Assembly: GCA_951812615.1 (NCBI GenBank)
Contig: CATOSU010000005.1
Coordinates: 1-64,000, forward strand
Direction of reading: 5' to 3'
DNA length: 64,000 nucleotides
DNA from: an uncultured Paracoccaceae bacterium
Lineage (GTDB): Bacteria > Pseudomonadota > Alphaproteobacteria > Rhodobacterales > Rhodobacteraceae
In this document: positions 15,441-24,552 of the stretch, piece by piece
How positions within the stretch are numbered: position 1 is the stretch's first letter
How the letters are laid out: each line of letters begins with the position of its first letter
The notes under the pieces: generated by a model
Told to the model about the DNA's origin: nothing
Seen by the model: only the letters and a program-made list of their open reading frames with translations
Database searches by the model: none
Position numbers and translations under genes: made by a program

Positions 15441-16750
15441 CAGTCCTTCGGCCGGTTGTCCACGATCCGAACGGCCTTGCCCTGACTGCGGGCAATGCCG
15501 CCCGGATCGGCGATCTGTACTTTAACCGAGACCCCGACATTGCGCTTGATCTTGCCCTGCAATTCGGCTGCGGCGTGAACTCTTTCTTCGTTGGCGGAGT
15601 GGCCTTCCATGGCTTCGGTCAACACGGTCATCACGTCCAGTCTGTCGGGGCGGCTGAGTTCGATCTGGAAATGCGGGGCGAGACCGGCAACTGTAATCAG
15701 CTGTTCTTCGATCTGGGTCGGAAAGACGTTGACGCCGCGCAGGATGATCATGTCGTCGGAACGGCCTGTCACTTTCTCCATCCGGCGCATGCTGCGTGCC
15801 GTGCCGGGCAGAAGCCGGGTCAGATCGCGGGTTCGGTACCGGATGATCGGGAAGGCTTCCTTGCTGAGCGACGTGAAGACAAGTTCGCCCGGTTCACCAT
15901 CGGGCAGGACCTCGCCGGTTTCGGGGTGGATCACTTCGGGATAGAAATGATCTTCCCAGATATGCAGCCCGTCCTTGGTTTCCACGCATTCGTTGGCCAC
16001 GCCGGGACCCATTACCTCCGACAAGCCGTAGATATCGACGGCGTGCATGTCGAAGGCATCCTCGATTTCACGCCGCATGGCGTTGGTCCAGGGTTCGGCA
16101 CCGAAGATGCCGACCTCGAGCGAACAATCCCGCGGGTCAAGGCCTTCGGAGCGGAATTCATCAAGGATCGACAAGGCATAGGACGGTGTTACGGTCATGC
16201 CCTTGGGCTTGAAATCCCGGATCAGGCGCACCTGGCGTTCGGTCATGCCGCCGGATACCGGCACAGTTGCCAGGCCCAGCGCATCCGCGCCCAGATGTAC
16301 GCCCAACCCGCCGGTAAACAGCCCATAGCCATAGGCGTTGTGCAGAATGTCGCCGGGGCGCAGGCCTGACGCACGCAGTGATCGGGCCACGACTTCGCCC
16401 CAGACCCGCAGATCGTTTTCAGAGTAACCGACAACGGTTGGCTGTCCGGTGGTGCCGGAACTGGCATGGATGCGCCGTAGTTTTTCGCGCGGAACGGCGA
16501 ACATGCCGAAGGGGTAATTGTCCCGCAGGTCCTGTTTGACCGTGAACGGGAACTTCGCAAGATCGGTCAAATCGTTCAGGTCGCCGGGATGGACACCGGC
16601 GGCATCGAAGTTGGCCTTGTAATGTGGTACGTTTTCGTAGGCGTGGTGCAGCGACCATTTCATGCGGTCGAGTTGAACGGCGGCGATTTCATCGCGACTG
16701 GCAATCTCGATCGGGTTCAGATCCTTGCGGTTCGGAGTGAGATCTTTCAT
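15440..16750 (-). CDS. paaK: Phenylacetate-CoA ligase
   Basis: A 436-aa adenylate-forming enzyme that activates phenylacetate to phenylacetyl-CoA with ATP, the first step of the aerobic paa route. Visible blocks are the P-loop-like SSGTTGQPTVVGYS (near residue 95), the aromatic-binding YGLSEVMGPGVA, the hinge YRTRDLT and GRSDDMIILRGVNVFP, and the late catalytic Lys in RSQGKAVRI. Length fits the ~430-440 aa PaaK family. Start ATG at 16748-16750 was chosen as it gives the typical MKDLTPN start and overlaps the thiolase stop (TGATG); a longer frame to 16798 lies inside the thiolase gene. It is coupled to paaR on the other side. Confidence 0.95.
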   Translation of the reverse strand: MKDLTPNRKDLNPIEIASRDEIAAVQLDRMKWSLHHAYENVPHYKANFDAAGVHPGDLNDLTDLAKFPFTVKQDLRDNYPFGMFAVPREKLRRIHASSGTTGQPTVVGYSENDLRVWGEVVARSLRASGLRPGDILHNAYGYGLFTGGLGVHLGADALGLATVPVSGGMTERQVRLIRDFKPKGMTVTPSYALSILDEFRSEGLDPRDCSLEVGIFGAEPWTNAMRREIEDAFDMHAVDIYGLSEVMGPGVANECVETKDGLHIWEDHFYPEVIHPETGEVLPDGEPGELVFTSLSKEAFPIIRYRTRDLTRLLPGTARSMRRMEKVTGRSDDMIILRGVNVFPTQIEEQLITVAGLAPHFQIELSRPDRLDVMTVLTEAMEGHSANEERVHAAAELQGKIKRNVGVSVKVQIADPGGIARSQGKAVRIVDNRPKD

Positions 16751-17941
16751 CAGGCCTTCTCCAGCAACAGGGCGATGCCCTGACCGACGCCTATGCACAT
16801 CGTGCAGACTGCACGGTTCAAGTCTTCGTTCACCATCGTCTGGGATGCGGTCAGCGCCAGCCGTGTGCCGGACATGCCCAGCGGATGGCCCAGCGCGATG
16901 GCCCCACCGTTGGGATTCACGTGGTCTGCATCATCGGGCAGCCCAAGCTGCCGGGTTACGGCAAGACCTTGCGCGGCAAAAGCTTCGTTCAACTCCATCG
17001 TGTCGATATCGCCAATCTTCAACCCGGCGCGGTCCAGCAGCTTTTCGGTTGCCGGTGCGGGGCCGATTCCCATGATCCGCGGTGGCACACCCACGGTGGC
17101 CATGCCGGTGATGCGCGCGCGGAGTGAGGCCGTATTTCTCAACCGCGGCTTCGGAGGCAACGATCATCGCTGCTGCCCCGTCATTCACACCCGAGGCGTT
17201 GCCGGCGGTTACGGTGCCGTTTTCCCGGAACGGGGTTGGCAGTTTGGCCAGTTTTTCGGGCGAGGTTTCGCGCGGGTGTTCGTCGCGGTCCACGACGACG
17301 GGATCGCCCTTGCGCTGCGGTATGCTTATCGGGGTGATTTCCTGTGCCAGCCGCCCGTTGGCCTGCGCCGCAAGGGCGCGGGTTTGCGACCGGTAGGCAA
17401 ACGCGTCCTGATCCTCGCGGGAAATCTGGTAGTCCGAGGCCACGTTCTCCGCCGTTTCGGGCATTGAATCAGTACCGTAGTGGCGGTGCATTTCCTTGTT
17501 CACGAACCGCCAGCCGATGGTGGTGTCATATATTTCGGCGCGGCGGGAAAACGCGCTGTCGGCCTTTGGCATGACCATCGGCGCCCGGCTCATGCTCTCG
17601 ACGCCGCAGGCGACGATGACGTCTGCCTCGCCCGCCCGGATGGCCCGGGCCGCCGTGCCCAGCGCATCCAGCCCCGACCCGCACAGACGGTTGATGGTGG
17701 CCCCGGGAACGGTGTCCGGCAGCCCGGCCAGAAGGGTTGCCATGCGCGCAACGTTCCTGTTGTCTTCACCGGCCTGGTTGGCGCAGCCGGCAAAGACATC
17801 GTCGATCTCGACACCCGGATACTGTTCCATCAGGGCCTTGATCACATGCGCCAGCATGTCGTCAGGGCGAATGGAGGACAGTGAACCGGCGAACCGGCCG
17901 ATAGGTGTGCGGGTGCCGTCGCAAAGATAGGCTTGGTTCAT
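16750..17941 (-). pseudogene. paaJ: Beta-ketoadipyl-CoA thiolase (PaaJ/PcaF type), split by a frameshift
   Basis: Two frames together make a full thiolase of about 397 aa. The first (from 17941) starts MNQAYLCDGTRTPIGRF and holds the acyl-accepting Cys in NRLCGSGLDALG; it goes out of frame after EKYGLTPRA near 17115. The second frame resumes with RITGMATVGVPPRIMG and holds the catalytic His in GGAIALGHPLG and the Cys in CTMCIGVGQG, ending at 16750. The break lies in an alternating GC tract (GCGCGCGC, 17113-17120), where loss of one GC pair restores the family sequence. The enzyme would cleave 3-oxoadipyl-CoA to succinyl-CoA and acetyl-CoA. Start overlaps the paaI stop (ATGA). It may be a real pseudogene, a phase-variable state or a sequencing error. 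Confidence 0.9.
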
Positions 17942-18369
17942 TCGGATTCCTCGAAATTCTGGCCTTTGATGGTGCGGGAAAGACCGCGAAACAGGGCCAC
18001 GGTGCGGCTGTCTTCACCCGTGACGGTGACATCATATGTGCCTGAGCGGCCGGATTTGCTGATTTCTACCGCTGTGGCCGTCAACCGTTCGCCGCCTTTT
18101 CCGGGCGTGACGTAGGTGATTGAGTTCTGCTGTGCCAGCGCCACCTGGTTATGGCTGTTGCAGGCAAAAGCAAAGGCGCTGTCGGCCAGTGTAAAGATAT
18201 AGCCGCCGTGGCACACGTCATGTCCGTTCAGATGATGGTCCTGCACGACGAAAGACATCGTTGATGTACCGGGCCCGATCGCATCCAGCCGGATGCCCAG
18301 CCAGGGCGATGCGCGGTCATTAGCCATCATGGCCCGGGCGCTCTTTTCGGCGCGTTCCTGCGGCGTCAT
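17938..18369 (-). CDS. paaI: Hydroxyphenylacetyl-CoA thioesterase
   Basis: A 143-aa hotdog-fold thioesterase. The family block HLNGHDVCHGGYIFTLADS (residues ~45-63) carries the substrate-site residues of PaaI, and NSITYVTPGKGGERLTA follows as expected. In paa catabolism it releases CoA from dead-end ring-hydroxylated or oxepin-type CoA esters, keeping the CoA pool free. It is the first gene of the minus-strand operon paaI-thiolase-paaK-paaR, overlaps the thiolase start by four bases, and faces paaZ across a 113-bp divergent region. The size and sequence are normal for the family. Confidence 0.93.
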   Translation of the reverse strand: MTPQERAEKSARAMMANDRASPWLGIRLDAIGPGTSTMSFVVQDHHLNGHDVCHGGYIFTLADSAFAFACNSHNQVALAQQNSITYVTPGKGGERLTATAVEISKSGRSGTYDVTVTGEDSRTVALFRGLSRTIKGQNFEESE

Positions 18370-18408
18370 CTATTGTCCTCCCCGGATGCCCGTACCCTGC
18401 ACAAAACC

Positions 18409-18420
18409 GACCATACGGTC
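18409..18420. promoter_or_regulatory. Candidate PaaR operator in the paaI-paaZ divergent region
   Basis: GACC-ATAC-GGTC is an inverted repeat with 4-bp arms, set in ACCGACCATACGGTC, about 40 bases from paaI and 63 bases from paaZ. TetR proteins often bind sites with GACC/GGTC arms. The divergent position would let one repressor control both arms of the locus. Confidence 0.4.
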
Positions 18421-18482
18421 AAGAGTGTTGATTTTGGGCGTTTGCCGGTCCACTCTGCACCTAACCTGTGAGGAGAAACATC

Positions 18483-20510
18483 ATGTTGAGACCGGAAAGC
18501 TATGCAATGGCGCAATGGATTGGGCCCGGTGCCGGGGCTCGGGCCGTGATCGGACCTGTTTCAGGCGAGCAGATCGCCGAGGCTGGTGGCGCGCCGTTGG
18601 ATGTGCAGGGCATGCTTGACTGGGCGAGGGGCACCGGCGGACCGGCGCTGCGGGCGATGACGTTTCATGAACGCGCCAAGATGATTAAGGCGGTCGCAAC
18701 CTATCTGAACGAACGCAAGGAAGAGCTTTACGCCATTAACCCGCTGACAGGTGCCACGCGCCGCGACGGGGCCATCGACATAGACGGTGGAATCGGCACG
18801 ATGTTCGTGATCGCTTCCAAGGGCCGGCGCGAAATGCCGGACGGACATGTCTACGTTGATGGCGCAATCGAAGGGCTGAGCCGAAGCGGGTCTTTCATCG
18901 GCCAGCATATCGCCGTGCCGATGCAGGGCGTGGCGGTGCATATCAACGCGTTCAACTTCCCGGTCTGGGGAATGCTGGAAAAGTTGGCGCCAACTCTGTT
19001 GGCGGGCATGCCGGCCATCGTGAAACCGGCAACGCAAACCAGCTATTTGACTGAGGCCTGTTTCCGCATGATCATCGAAAGCCGTATCCTGCCTGAAGCA
19101 GCTGTGCAGTTGGTGGTGGGCGGTGTTGGCGACATGCTGGACCGGCTGGGACCGCAGGATGCGGTGGCTTTCACAGGCTCAGCCGATACCGCGCTGATGT
19201 TGCGCAGCAACTCCAACCTAGTGCGCAATTCGGTGCGTTTCCATTCCGAACAGGACAGCCTGAACGCCACTATTCTCGGCCCCGACGTGGCGGCGGGCGC
19301 GCCGGCCTTCGACCAGTTCATAAAGGAAGCAGCGAACGAGATCACGACGAAGGCAGGTCAGAAGTGCACGGCGATCCGGCGTATTATTGTACCTGAAGCG
19401 GCGATTGCAGATGTGTCGGAAGCCTTGCTGGCGCGATTGGGGGGAACATCGGTAGGCGATCCGGCTGCTGAGGGTGTTCGCATGGGGGCGCTGGCCAGCG
19501 CGGATCAGAAGGCCGACGTGCTGGACAAGTTGCAGGCGCTGGCAGACGAAACCGTGTCTTTGACAGGTGATCCGGAGGTTCTGGATCTGGTCGGCGCGGG
19601 GCCGGGTGGTGCGTTCCTGAAGCCCACCCTATTGCGCTGTGATGATCCCGACGCTGCCCGGGCAGTCCACGAAATGGAGGCCTTTGGTCCGGTATCGACA
19701 GTTATGCCGTATCGTGATCTGGCCCACGCCACCGCGCTGGCCAATCGCGGAGGCGGGTCGCTTGTGGCCTCGCTGGTCACCGACGACAGCGCAGTGGCGC
19801 GCGCGGTGACGCTGGGCAGTGCGGCCTGGCACGGGCGGCTTTACATCACCGGTGCGTCCAGCGCGAAGGAAAGCACCGGCCACGGCTCTCCGTTGCCGCA
19901 CATGGTGCATGGCGGACCGGGCCGGGCCGGCGGTGGCGAGGAACTGGGCGGCGTGCGTGGCGTGCTGCACTATATGCAGCGCACCGCGATTCAGGGCAGC
20001 CCCGATGTGATCGCGGCGATCACGGGCCAGTGGACGCCCGGTGCAACAGAAGTCACAGGGCCGGATCACCCGTTCCAGCGGACGTTCAACGAGATTGCCA
20101 TCGGCGAAACCATCCATACGACTGCGCGTACGGTCTCGATGGACGATATCGAGCATTTCGCGCATTTCACCGGCGACACGTTCTATGCGCACATGGACGA
20201 GGATGCCGCAAAGGCCAATCCGTTCTTCCCCGGGCGGGTGGCGCATGGCTACCTGCTGCTCAGCTTTGCCGCCGGTCTGTTCGTTCAGCCGGATCCGGGC
20301 CCGGTTCTGGCCAATACCGGCCTGAACGGGCTCAGCTTTCAGAAACCTGTCAGCGCTGGCGACAGCGTTGCCGTTCGGCTGACCTGCAAGCGCAAGACCG
20401 GGCGTACGGAAGAGTATGGCGAGGTGGCCTGGAATGTGACGCTGACCAATCAGGACGGCGATCAGGTGGCCGAATACGAGCTTTTGACGATGGTGAGCTA
20501 CACGCGCTAA
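18483..20510 (+). CDS. paaZ: Bifunctional oxepin-CoA hydrolase / 3-oxo-5,6-dehydrosuberyl-CoA semialdehyde dehydrogenase
   Basis: A 675-aa fusion protein. The N-terminal ~520 residues form an aldehyde dehydrogenase with the general-base Glu in [15 protein letters not shown] and the nucleophile Cys in [11 protein letters not shown]. The C-terminal ~140 residues are a MaoC-like (R)-hydratase domain with the catalytic Asp/His block [16 protein letters not shown] and a later [13 protein letters not shown]. PaaZ opens the oxepin-CoA ring and oxidises the resulting aldehyde. ATG 18483 was taken because AGGAG (18471-18475) is eight bases upstream; a GTG at 18468 would put that sequence inside the gene. 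It is divergent from paaI and followed nine bases later by paaX. Confidence 0.95.
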   Translation: MLRPESYAMAQWIGPGAGARAVIGPVSGEQIAEAGGAPLDVQGMLDWARGTGGPALRAMTFHERAKMIKAVATYLNERKEELYAINPLTGATRRDGAIDIDGGIGTMFVIASKGRREMPDGHVYVDGAIEGLSRSGSFIGQHIAVPMQGVAVHINAFNFPVWGMLEKLAPTLLAGMPAIVKPATQTSYLTEACFRMIIESRILPEAAVQLVVGGVGDMLDRLGPQDAVAFTGSADTALMLRSNSNLVRNSVRFHSEQDSLNATILGPDVAAGAPAFDQFIKEAANEITTKAGQKCTAIRRIIVPEAAIADVSEALLARLGGTSVGDPAAEGVRMGALASADQKADVLDKLQALADETVSLTGDPEVLDLVGAGPGGAFLKPTLLRCDDPDAARAVHEMEAFGPVSTVMPYRDLAHATALANRGGGSLVASLVTDDSAVARAVTLGSAAWHGRLYITGASSAKESTGHGSPLPHMVHGGPGRAGGGEELGGVRGVLHYMQRTAIQGSPDVIAAITGQWTPGATEVTGPDHPFQRTFNEIAIGETIHTTARTVSMDDIEHFAHFTGDTFYAHMDEDAAKANPFFPGRVAHGYLLLSFAAGLFVQPDPGPVLANTGLNGLSFQKPVSAGDSVAVRLTCKRKTGRTEEYGEVAWNVTLTNQDGDQVAEYELLTMVSYTR

Positions 20511-20519
20511 AGGGGGCGG

Positions 20520-21311
20520 ATGGATCCGCTTGCTCCCCTGATCGCCTCGCTCCGTGCTGAAGGCCGCCTTCGTGTCTGGTCGCTGGTGATCACGGCGTTT
20601 GGCGATCTGGTGCAGCACCGCGGCGGTGCCATGACCACCACGCGACTGGGTGTTTTGCTGGGCCGGATCGGCGTGGAACCGGGGGCATTACGAACTGCAC
20701 TTTCGCGGCTGGACAGCGATGGCTGGCTCGACCGGGAGAGAGAAGGACGCACCAGCATTTGCCGGCTCAGCCGGCAGGGGCTGCAACAATTCGGACCAGC
20801 GACATCGACGATCTACGCGGCCCCGCAGACCGGACCGATCGACCGGTGGAGCCTGTCGGTGACACTGGGCCAGAACGGTGTTCCGTCGGTACGCCTGATG
20901 CCGGCCGGTGACGCAAGGCGTGCTGATGTTACTGTGACGGGCTCTCTCGACCGTATTTCGCCCGAGTACCGGGCCGAGTATCTTGATGCGGGATATCGGG
21001 CCGTGCTGGCCGCGCTGGCAGAGGACCTGCGCCAGATGCCGGCCTTAACCGGGCCGCTGGACGCGGCCGCGGCGCGGCTGTTGCTGATCCACCGCTGGCG
21101 CCGTGTTGTTTTGCGGTTTCCCGAACCTTTTCCCGATCTGCTGCCCGATGATTCACCGCTTGCCGATCCGCGGGTGGATGTGGCCCGGACATACGGGGTG
21201 TTGTCAGGGGCGGCAGAACGGTGGTTGGGCGAACCGATTCCCGGGGCACCGGCCATGCCGCCGGCGGACACAAGTTTCGCAAAACGGTTCGGATTGTCTG
21301 CACAGGCTTGA
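20520..21311 (+). CDS. paaX: PaaX-family transcriptional repressor
   Basis: A 263-aa protein of the PaaX family, GntR-like winged-helix repressors that respond to phenylacetyl-CoA. The N-terminal DNA-binding region shows WSLVITAFGDLV, RLGVLLGRIGVEPGALRTALSRLDSDGWLDRE (helix-turn-helix and wing, split across residues ~40-72), and the C-terminal PaaX domain includes LIHRWRRVVLRFPEPFPDLLP near residues 195-215. It starts nine bases after paaZ with AGGGGG as ribosome-binding site, so it is probably co-transcribed. With paaR on the opposite arm, this locus carries two unrelated regulators for one pathway. Confidence 0.9.
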   Translation: MDPLAPLIASLRAEGRLRVWSLVITAFGDLVQHRGGAMTTTRLGVLLGRIGVEPGALRTALSRLDSDGWLDREREGRTSICRLSRQGLQQFGPATSTIYAAPQTGPIDRWSLSVTLGQNGVPSVRLMPAGDARRADVTVTGSLDRISPEYRAEYLDAGYRAVLAALAEDLRQMPALTGPLDAAAARLLLIHRWRRVVLRFPEPFPDLLPDDSPLADPRVDVARTYGVLSGAAERWLGEPIPGAPAMPPADTSFAKRFGLSAQA

Positions 21312-21314
21312 TTT

Positions 21315-21327
21315 GGAAACCGTTTCC
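21315..21327. promoter_or_regulatory. GGAAAC-C-GTTTCC dyad before the DUF2794 gene
   Basis: A perfect 13-bp dyad four bases after the paaX stop and 15 bases before the DUF2794 start. The form GAAACC-GTTTC resembles LacI-family operators, but it could equally be a chance structure or a mild transcription barrier. Confidence 0.3.
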
Positions 21328-21341
21328 GGCAAGTCTTGCGC

Positions 21342-21686
21342 ATGACTTTTCAAACTCCTGTGCCCTTCTCGAGAGGTCCGGTTCAGTCTCAGGTCGCATT
21401 CGACCGGCGCGAATTATCCGTTATTCTGTCAATATACGGCCGCATGGTGGCCGCCGGGGAATGGCGGGATTACGGGATTTCCTGTCTGAGCGACCGGGCC
21501 GTCTTCTCAATCTTTCGGCGCACCGCGGAAAACCCTCTGTATCGTGTGGAAAAACACCCGAAACTGAGAAACCGGCAGGGGATGTACTCGGTTGTCGGGA
21601 TGGACGGCCAGATCCTGAAACGCGGTCCGGACCTGAAAAACGTTATGCGGATTCTGGAACGCAAGCTGATCCGCGCCGTGAACTGA
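21342..21686 (+). CDS. DUF2794 protein
   Basis: A 114-aa protein of the DUF2794 family, found widely in Alphaproteobacteria. Recognisable blocks are VAFDRRELSVILSIYGRMVA, GEWRDYGIS, DRAVFSIFRRTAENPLYRVEK and the end LKRGPDLKNVMRILERKL. No enzymatic motif, signal peptide or membrane segment is seen; its function is not known. ATG 21342 was taken over a TTG six bases earlier. It is a single gene between paaX (same strand, 30 bases upstream) and a convergent NlpC/P60 gene. Confidence 0.88.
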   Translation: MTFQTPVPFSRGPVQSQVAFDRRELSVILSIYGRMVAAGEWRDYGISCLSDRAVFSIFRRTAENPLYRVEKHPKLRNRQGMYSVVGMDGQILKRGPDLKNVMRILERKLIRAVN

Positions 21687-21747
21687 ACAGGAGAACTGAA
21701 CGCCCGGCGCTCCCTTTCGGGTGCTTCTCGCGGAGCGAAGATGCCGG

Positions 21748-22587
21748 TCAGGGCTGATGAGGGAGCCGGCGACGAGCCGTAACCGGACCGTCGCCCTGAG
21801 CCGCGATACGTGCGATCGCGTCCTCAACAGGTTCATAGGTGACGGCCATGTGAAAGGCATTCGCATGAATCAGGGTCGCGGAATTCACCACCATCGCCAC
21901 ATGACCGGCCCAGAACAGCAGATCGCCCCGCGTCAGCGCTTTGCCGGGGGGAATTTCCGCCCCCAGGTCAATGGCTTGCTGATCGCTGTCTGCCGGGCAA
22001 TCGACCCCGCAGGCCTGCAACGCCGCCCGAACCAGCCCGGAGCAATCTATGCCCAGAGAAGAGTCACCGCCCCAAAGATATGGCGTTCCGAGATAACGCT
22101 CGGCGACCGCCACTGGGTTTTTTTCCGCTTCGTTGGTAATATGCGCAGTCGGGATCCAGCCTAGCTCCGTCTCCGTGAAACGGCCTCGTTTCTCCCCGGT
22201 CGTGACCATCGACAGGTGGCAGATCGCGATCTGTTCCTGCGATTTGAAGTCCGGCATCGCGTAGGCATGAGTCAACCGTACTGAAATCCAGTCACCCGGC
22301 GGCCCACGCGTGTCAGCTGGCGCCAGCGCGGCATGATCCACCCAACCCACATAATCTGAAGCCGCTGCAATCCCAAAGGCCCGACCATCCCGGATCTCCA
22401 GAACATCAAACGACTCGCCATAAAGCAATTGCCGGTCCCGTGCGCCCCCCGGCGTCATCGACAAATCCAGAACCGGAACCGATACGAAATAACTCTGTGG
22501 TGAAACCGGTGACCTGTCGGGAAACCGGTCCGCTAGCCAGTCGGCCACAACCTTGTCATTAACCGGAGTTTTTCGCGGGTCGGTCAA
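21748..22587 (-). CDS. NlpC/P60-family peptidase with SH3-like domain
   Basis: A 279-aa cysteine peptidase of the NlpC/P60 family, which cleaves peptidoglycan stem peptides, often between D-Glu and diamino acid. The N-terminal ~150 residues look like bacterial SH3 repeats (LLYGESFDVLEIRDGRAFG, YVGWVDHAAL). The catalytic set is C182 in GIDCSGL, H229 in WAGHVAMV and H241 in LIHANAF. There is no signal peptide, so it would act on muropeptides in the cytoplasm or leave by another route. The start is TTG at 22587, overlapping the leucyl aminopeptidase stop (TTGA); the next ATG in frame is at residue 43 and would cut the first SH3 part. Coupling with the aminopeptidase suggests a joint role in muropeptide recycling. 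Confidence 0.88.
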   Translation of the reverse strand: MTDPRKTPVNDKVVADWLADRFPDRSPVSPQSYFVSVPVLDLSMTPGGARDRQLLYGESFDVLEIRDGRAFGIAAASDYVGWVDHAALAPADTRGPPGDWISVRLTHAYAMPDFKSQEQIAICHLSMVTTGEKRGRFTETELGWIPTAHITNEAEKNPVAVAERYLGTPYLWGGDSSLGIDCSGLVRAALQACGVDCPADSDQQAIDLGAEIPPGKALTRGDLLFWAGHVAMVVNSATLIHANAFHMAVTYEPVEDAIARIAAQGDGPVTARRRLPHQP

Positions 22588-23966
22588 ATGTCCAGCATTC
22601 CCGGCAAGGCAGCCAGCAGCGCGCGCGCGCCCTGGCCCACACCGCCCTTGGGGCGGCCGGGTGCATCAGCGGGTTGCCAGCCGTAGATATCGAAATGCAT
22701 GTAAGCCGATTGTTCGACGAAGCGGCGCAGAAACAGCGCTGCGGTGATCGACCCGGCAAAGCCGCCCTTGGGCGCATTGTCCAGATCGGCGATGCCGGGT
22801 TCGATCATCGTCTCATAGGGGTCATGGAACGGCATGCGCCAAACCGGGTCCGCCACCTTCGATCCGGCCTTTGACAGCAGGTCGGCATGACCATCGTTAT
22901 CGGTATAGAACGGTGCCAGATCCGGGCCCACGGCGACGCGGGCTGCCCCGGTCAGCGTCGCCATCGACACGATCAGGTCCGGCGATTCTTCGTCCGCCAT
23001 GGCCAGCGCGTCGGCCAGCACCAGCCGACCTTCGGCGTCGGTATTGTTAATCTCGACCGTCAAACCCTTGCGGGAGATCAGAATGTCCTGTGGACGAAAC
23101 GCATTTCCGGCGACCGCGTTTTCGACGGCGGGGATCAGCACGCGCAGTCGCACGGGCAGCTTCAATGCCATGATCATGTGGGCCAGCCCCAGCACGGTCG
23201 CCGATCCGCCCATGTCCTTTTTCATCAGACCCATCGAACTGGCTGGCTTAAGATCCAGCCCGCCGGTATCGAAACACACACCCTTGCCCACGAGTGTCAG
23301 CCGCGGCCCGGCTGTGCCCCAGCGCATGTCGATCAACCGCGGTGCGCGTGTCGAAGCGCGACCGACGGCGTGGATCATCGGCAAATTCCGTGTCAGCAGA
23401 TCGTCACCGGAGATTACAGTACAGGCGGCGCCATGTGGCTGGGTCATGTCGCGTGCGGCAGTTTCCAATTCGGCCGGCCCCATGTCGGAGGCGGGCGTAT
23501 TGATCAGGTCGCGGGTCAGGGCTTCGCCCGCGGCTACGGCTTCGATCCAGGTGACATCGACACTTTCAGGGGCGCAGAGGCCGGGAAGTGACGGTTTGCC
23601 CTGTTTGTACCGTTCAAAGCGATACCCGGCGAGCAGCCAACCCAGACACTGGTTTTCAAGCTCGGCGCCTTCCAGGCCCGAGACGATGCAGTAGGTCCCT
23701 GCCGGCAGTCGCACGGCCGATGCGCCCAGACCGAACCGCGTGCGAATACGGTCACGCGGCGTGCCGAGCCCGGCCAGAGCGCAGGCCACACCGCCCCCGG
23801 GCTCCGGCACGACCAACACCTGACCGGCCGATCCGGTGAATCCGCAGCTTTCAACCCAGGCGCGGGTTGCATCGTCGGACCCAGACAGCCAATCCTCCAG
23901 CGTATCGGGTGAGATGACGTGCAGATCGACGGTGGTTTCAGTCGGGTTGGCAAAGGTCAGGGACAA
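22584..23966 (-). CDS. Leucyl aminopeptidase family protein (M17)
   Basis: A 460-aa M17 metallo-aminopeptidase. The N-terminal part is the variable macro-like domain; the catalytic half shows the family block GKGVCFDTGGLDLKPASSM, the metal-binding LKKDMGGSA-like MKKDMGGSA, and NTDAEGRLVLADAL. It removes N-terminal amino acids from peptides. The start is a TTG at 23966 with a strong AGGAGA seven bases upstream; no ATG lies nearby. Its stop overlaps the start of the NlpC/P60 gene. Together the two could trim peptides released from cell-wall turnover, although M17 enzymes are general peptidases. Confidence 0.92.
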   Translation of the reverse strand: MSLTFANPTETTVDLHVISPDTLEDWLSGSDDATRAWVESCGFTGSAGQVLVVPEPGGGVACALAGLGTPRDRIRTRFGLGASAVRLPAGTYCIVSGLEGAELENQCLGWLLAGYRFERYKQGKPSLPGLCAPESVDVTWIEAVAAGEALTRDLINTPASDMGPAELETAARDMTQPHGAACTVISGDDLLTRNLPMIHAVGRASTRAPRLIDMRWGTAGPRLTLVGKGVCFDTGGLDLKPASSMGLMKKDMGGSATVLGLAHMIMALKLPVRLRVLIPAVENAVAGNAFRPQDILISRKGLTVEINNTDAEGRLVLADALAMADEESPDLIVSMATLTGAARVAVGPDLAPFYTDNDGHADLLSKAGSKVADPVWRMPFHDPYETMIEPGIADLDNAPKGGFAGSITAALFLRRFVEQSAYMHFDIYGWQPADAPGRPKGGVGQGARALLAALPGMLDI

Positions 23967-24033
23967 GTCGGCTCTCCTCGGCAGGCGGCACAGGGCGGAA
24001 GCTGCCGGATCAACGCCGGGGTTGCAAGGCCCG

Positions 24034-24420
24034 CTAGACCGACAGACCTTTGATGTCCCAGACCGTGTTCAAGGATATGTCCCCGACCCGGATCAGCCGC
24101 GCGAGCGTTGCGGCGGTTCCGGTCACGTCGCCCGTGTCGATGCATCCGGAGACATGCGATGCAGATCGCGCCAGCGCATTCATTCCCAGCTGTTCGGAAA
24201 GACCGGTCAGCGACATCACGATCCTCTGCAGCGAGGCATGATCCCCGTTGCGCCACGCCGTTTCACAGCGCGATATTCGCGTTGCCAGCTCCTCGACCGC
24301 GCGGCTGACCATATCTTCGGCATCCCGCGGGTCCAGATTGCAGATCATCACCCCCAGACGGTCGCCATCCAGCCTGACAGTTTCGGTAAAAGGCAATTCA
24401 ATTATGGTATCCACCTGCAC
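24034..24420 (-). CDS. Small protein with a degenerate Hpt-like domain
   Basis: A 128-aa cytoplasmic protein. The C-terminal ~75 residues have the spacing of a histidine phosphotransfer (Hpt) domain: AWRNGDHASLQRIVMSLTGLSEQLGM followed by LARSASHVSG (read in two parts, residues ~54-90), but the phospho-accepting His of the usual AHxLKG motif is replaced (RIVMSLTG). It therefore cannot be phosphorylated in the normal way and may be an inhibitor or binding partner of a kinase or receiver. I do not recognise a named family. It is transcribed upstream of the aminopeptidase gene (67-bp gap) and divergent from the carbonic anhydrase gene. The Hpt reading is from pattern only. Confidence 0.7.
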   Translation of the reverse strand: MQVDTIIELPFTETVRLDGDRLGVMICNLDPRDAEDMVSRAVEELATRISRCETAWRNGDHASLQRIVMSLTGLSEQLGMNALARSASHVSGCIDTGDVTGTAATLARLIRVGDISLNTVWDIKGLSV

Positions 24421-24552
24421 ACCCGTTTGTCACCGCCCCCGCAGCTGAGGTCAGTTTTGCCACGAAAGATGTGTATTTTCTTTCCGTCAGAGAGCTATCT
24501 CACTCGAATTTGTCTGAAATGATGTCTAACTAGGCCGGAACGCAAAGAACTG

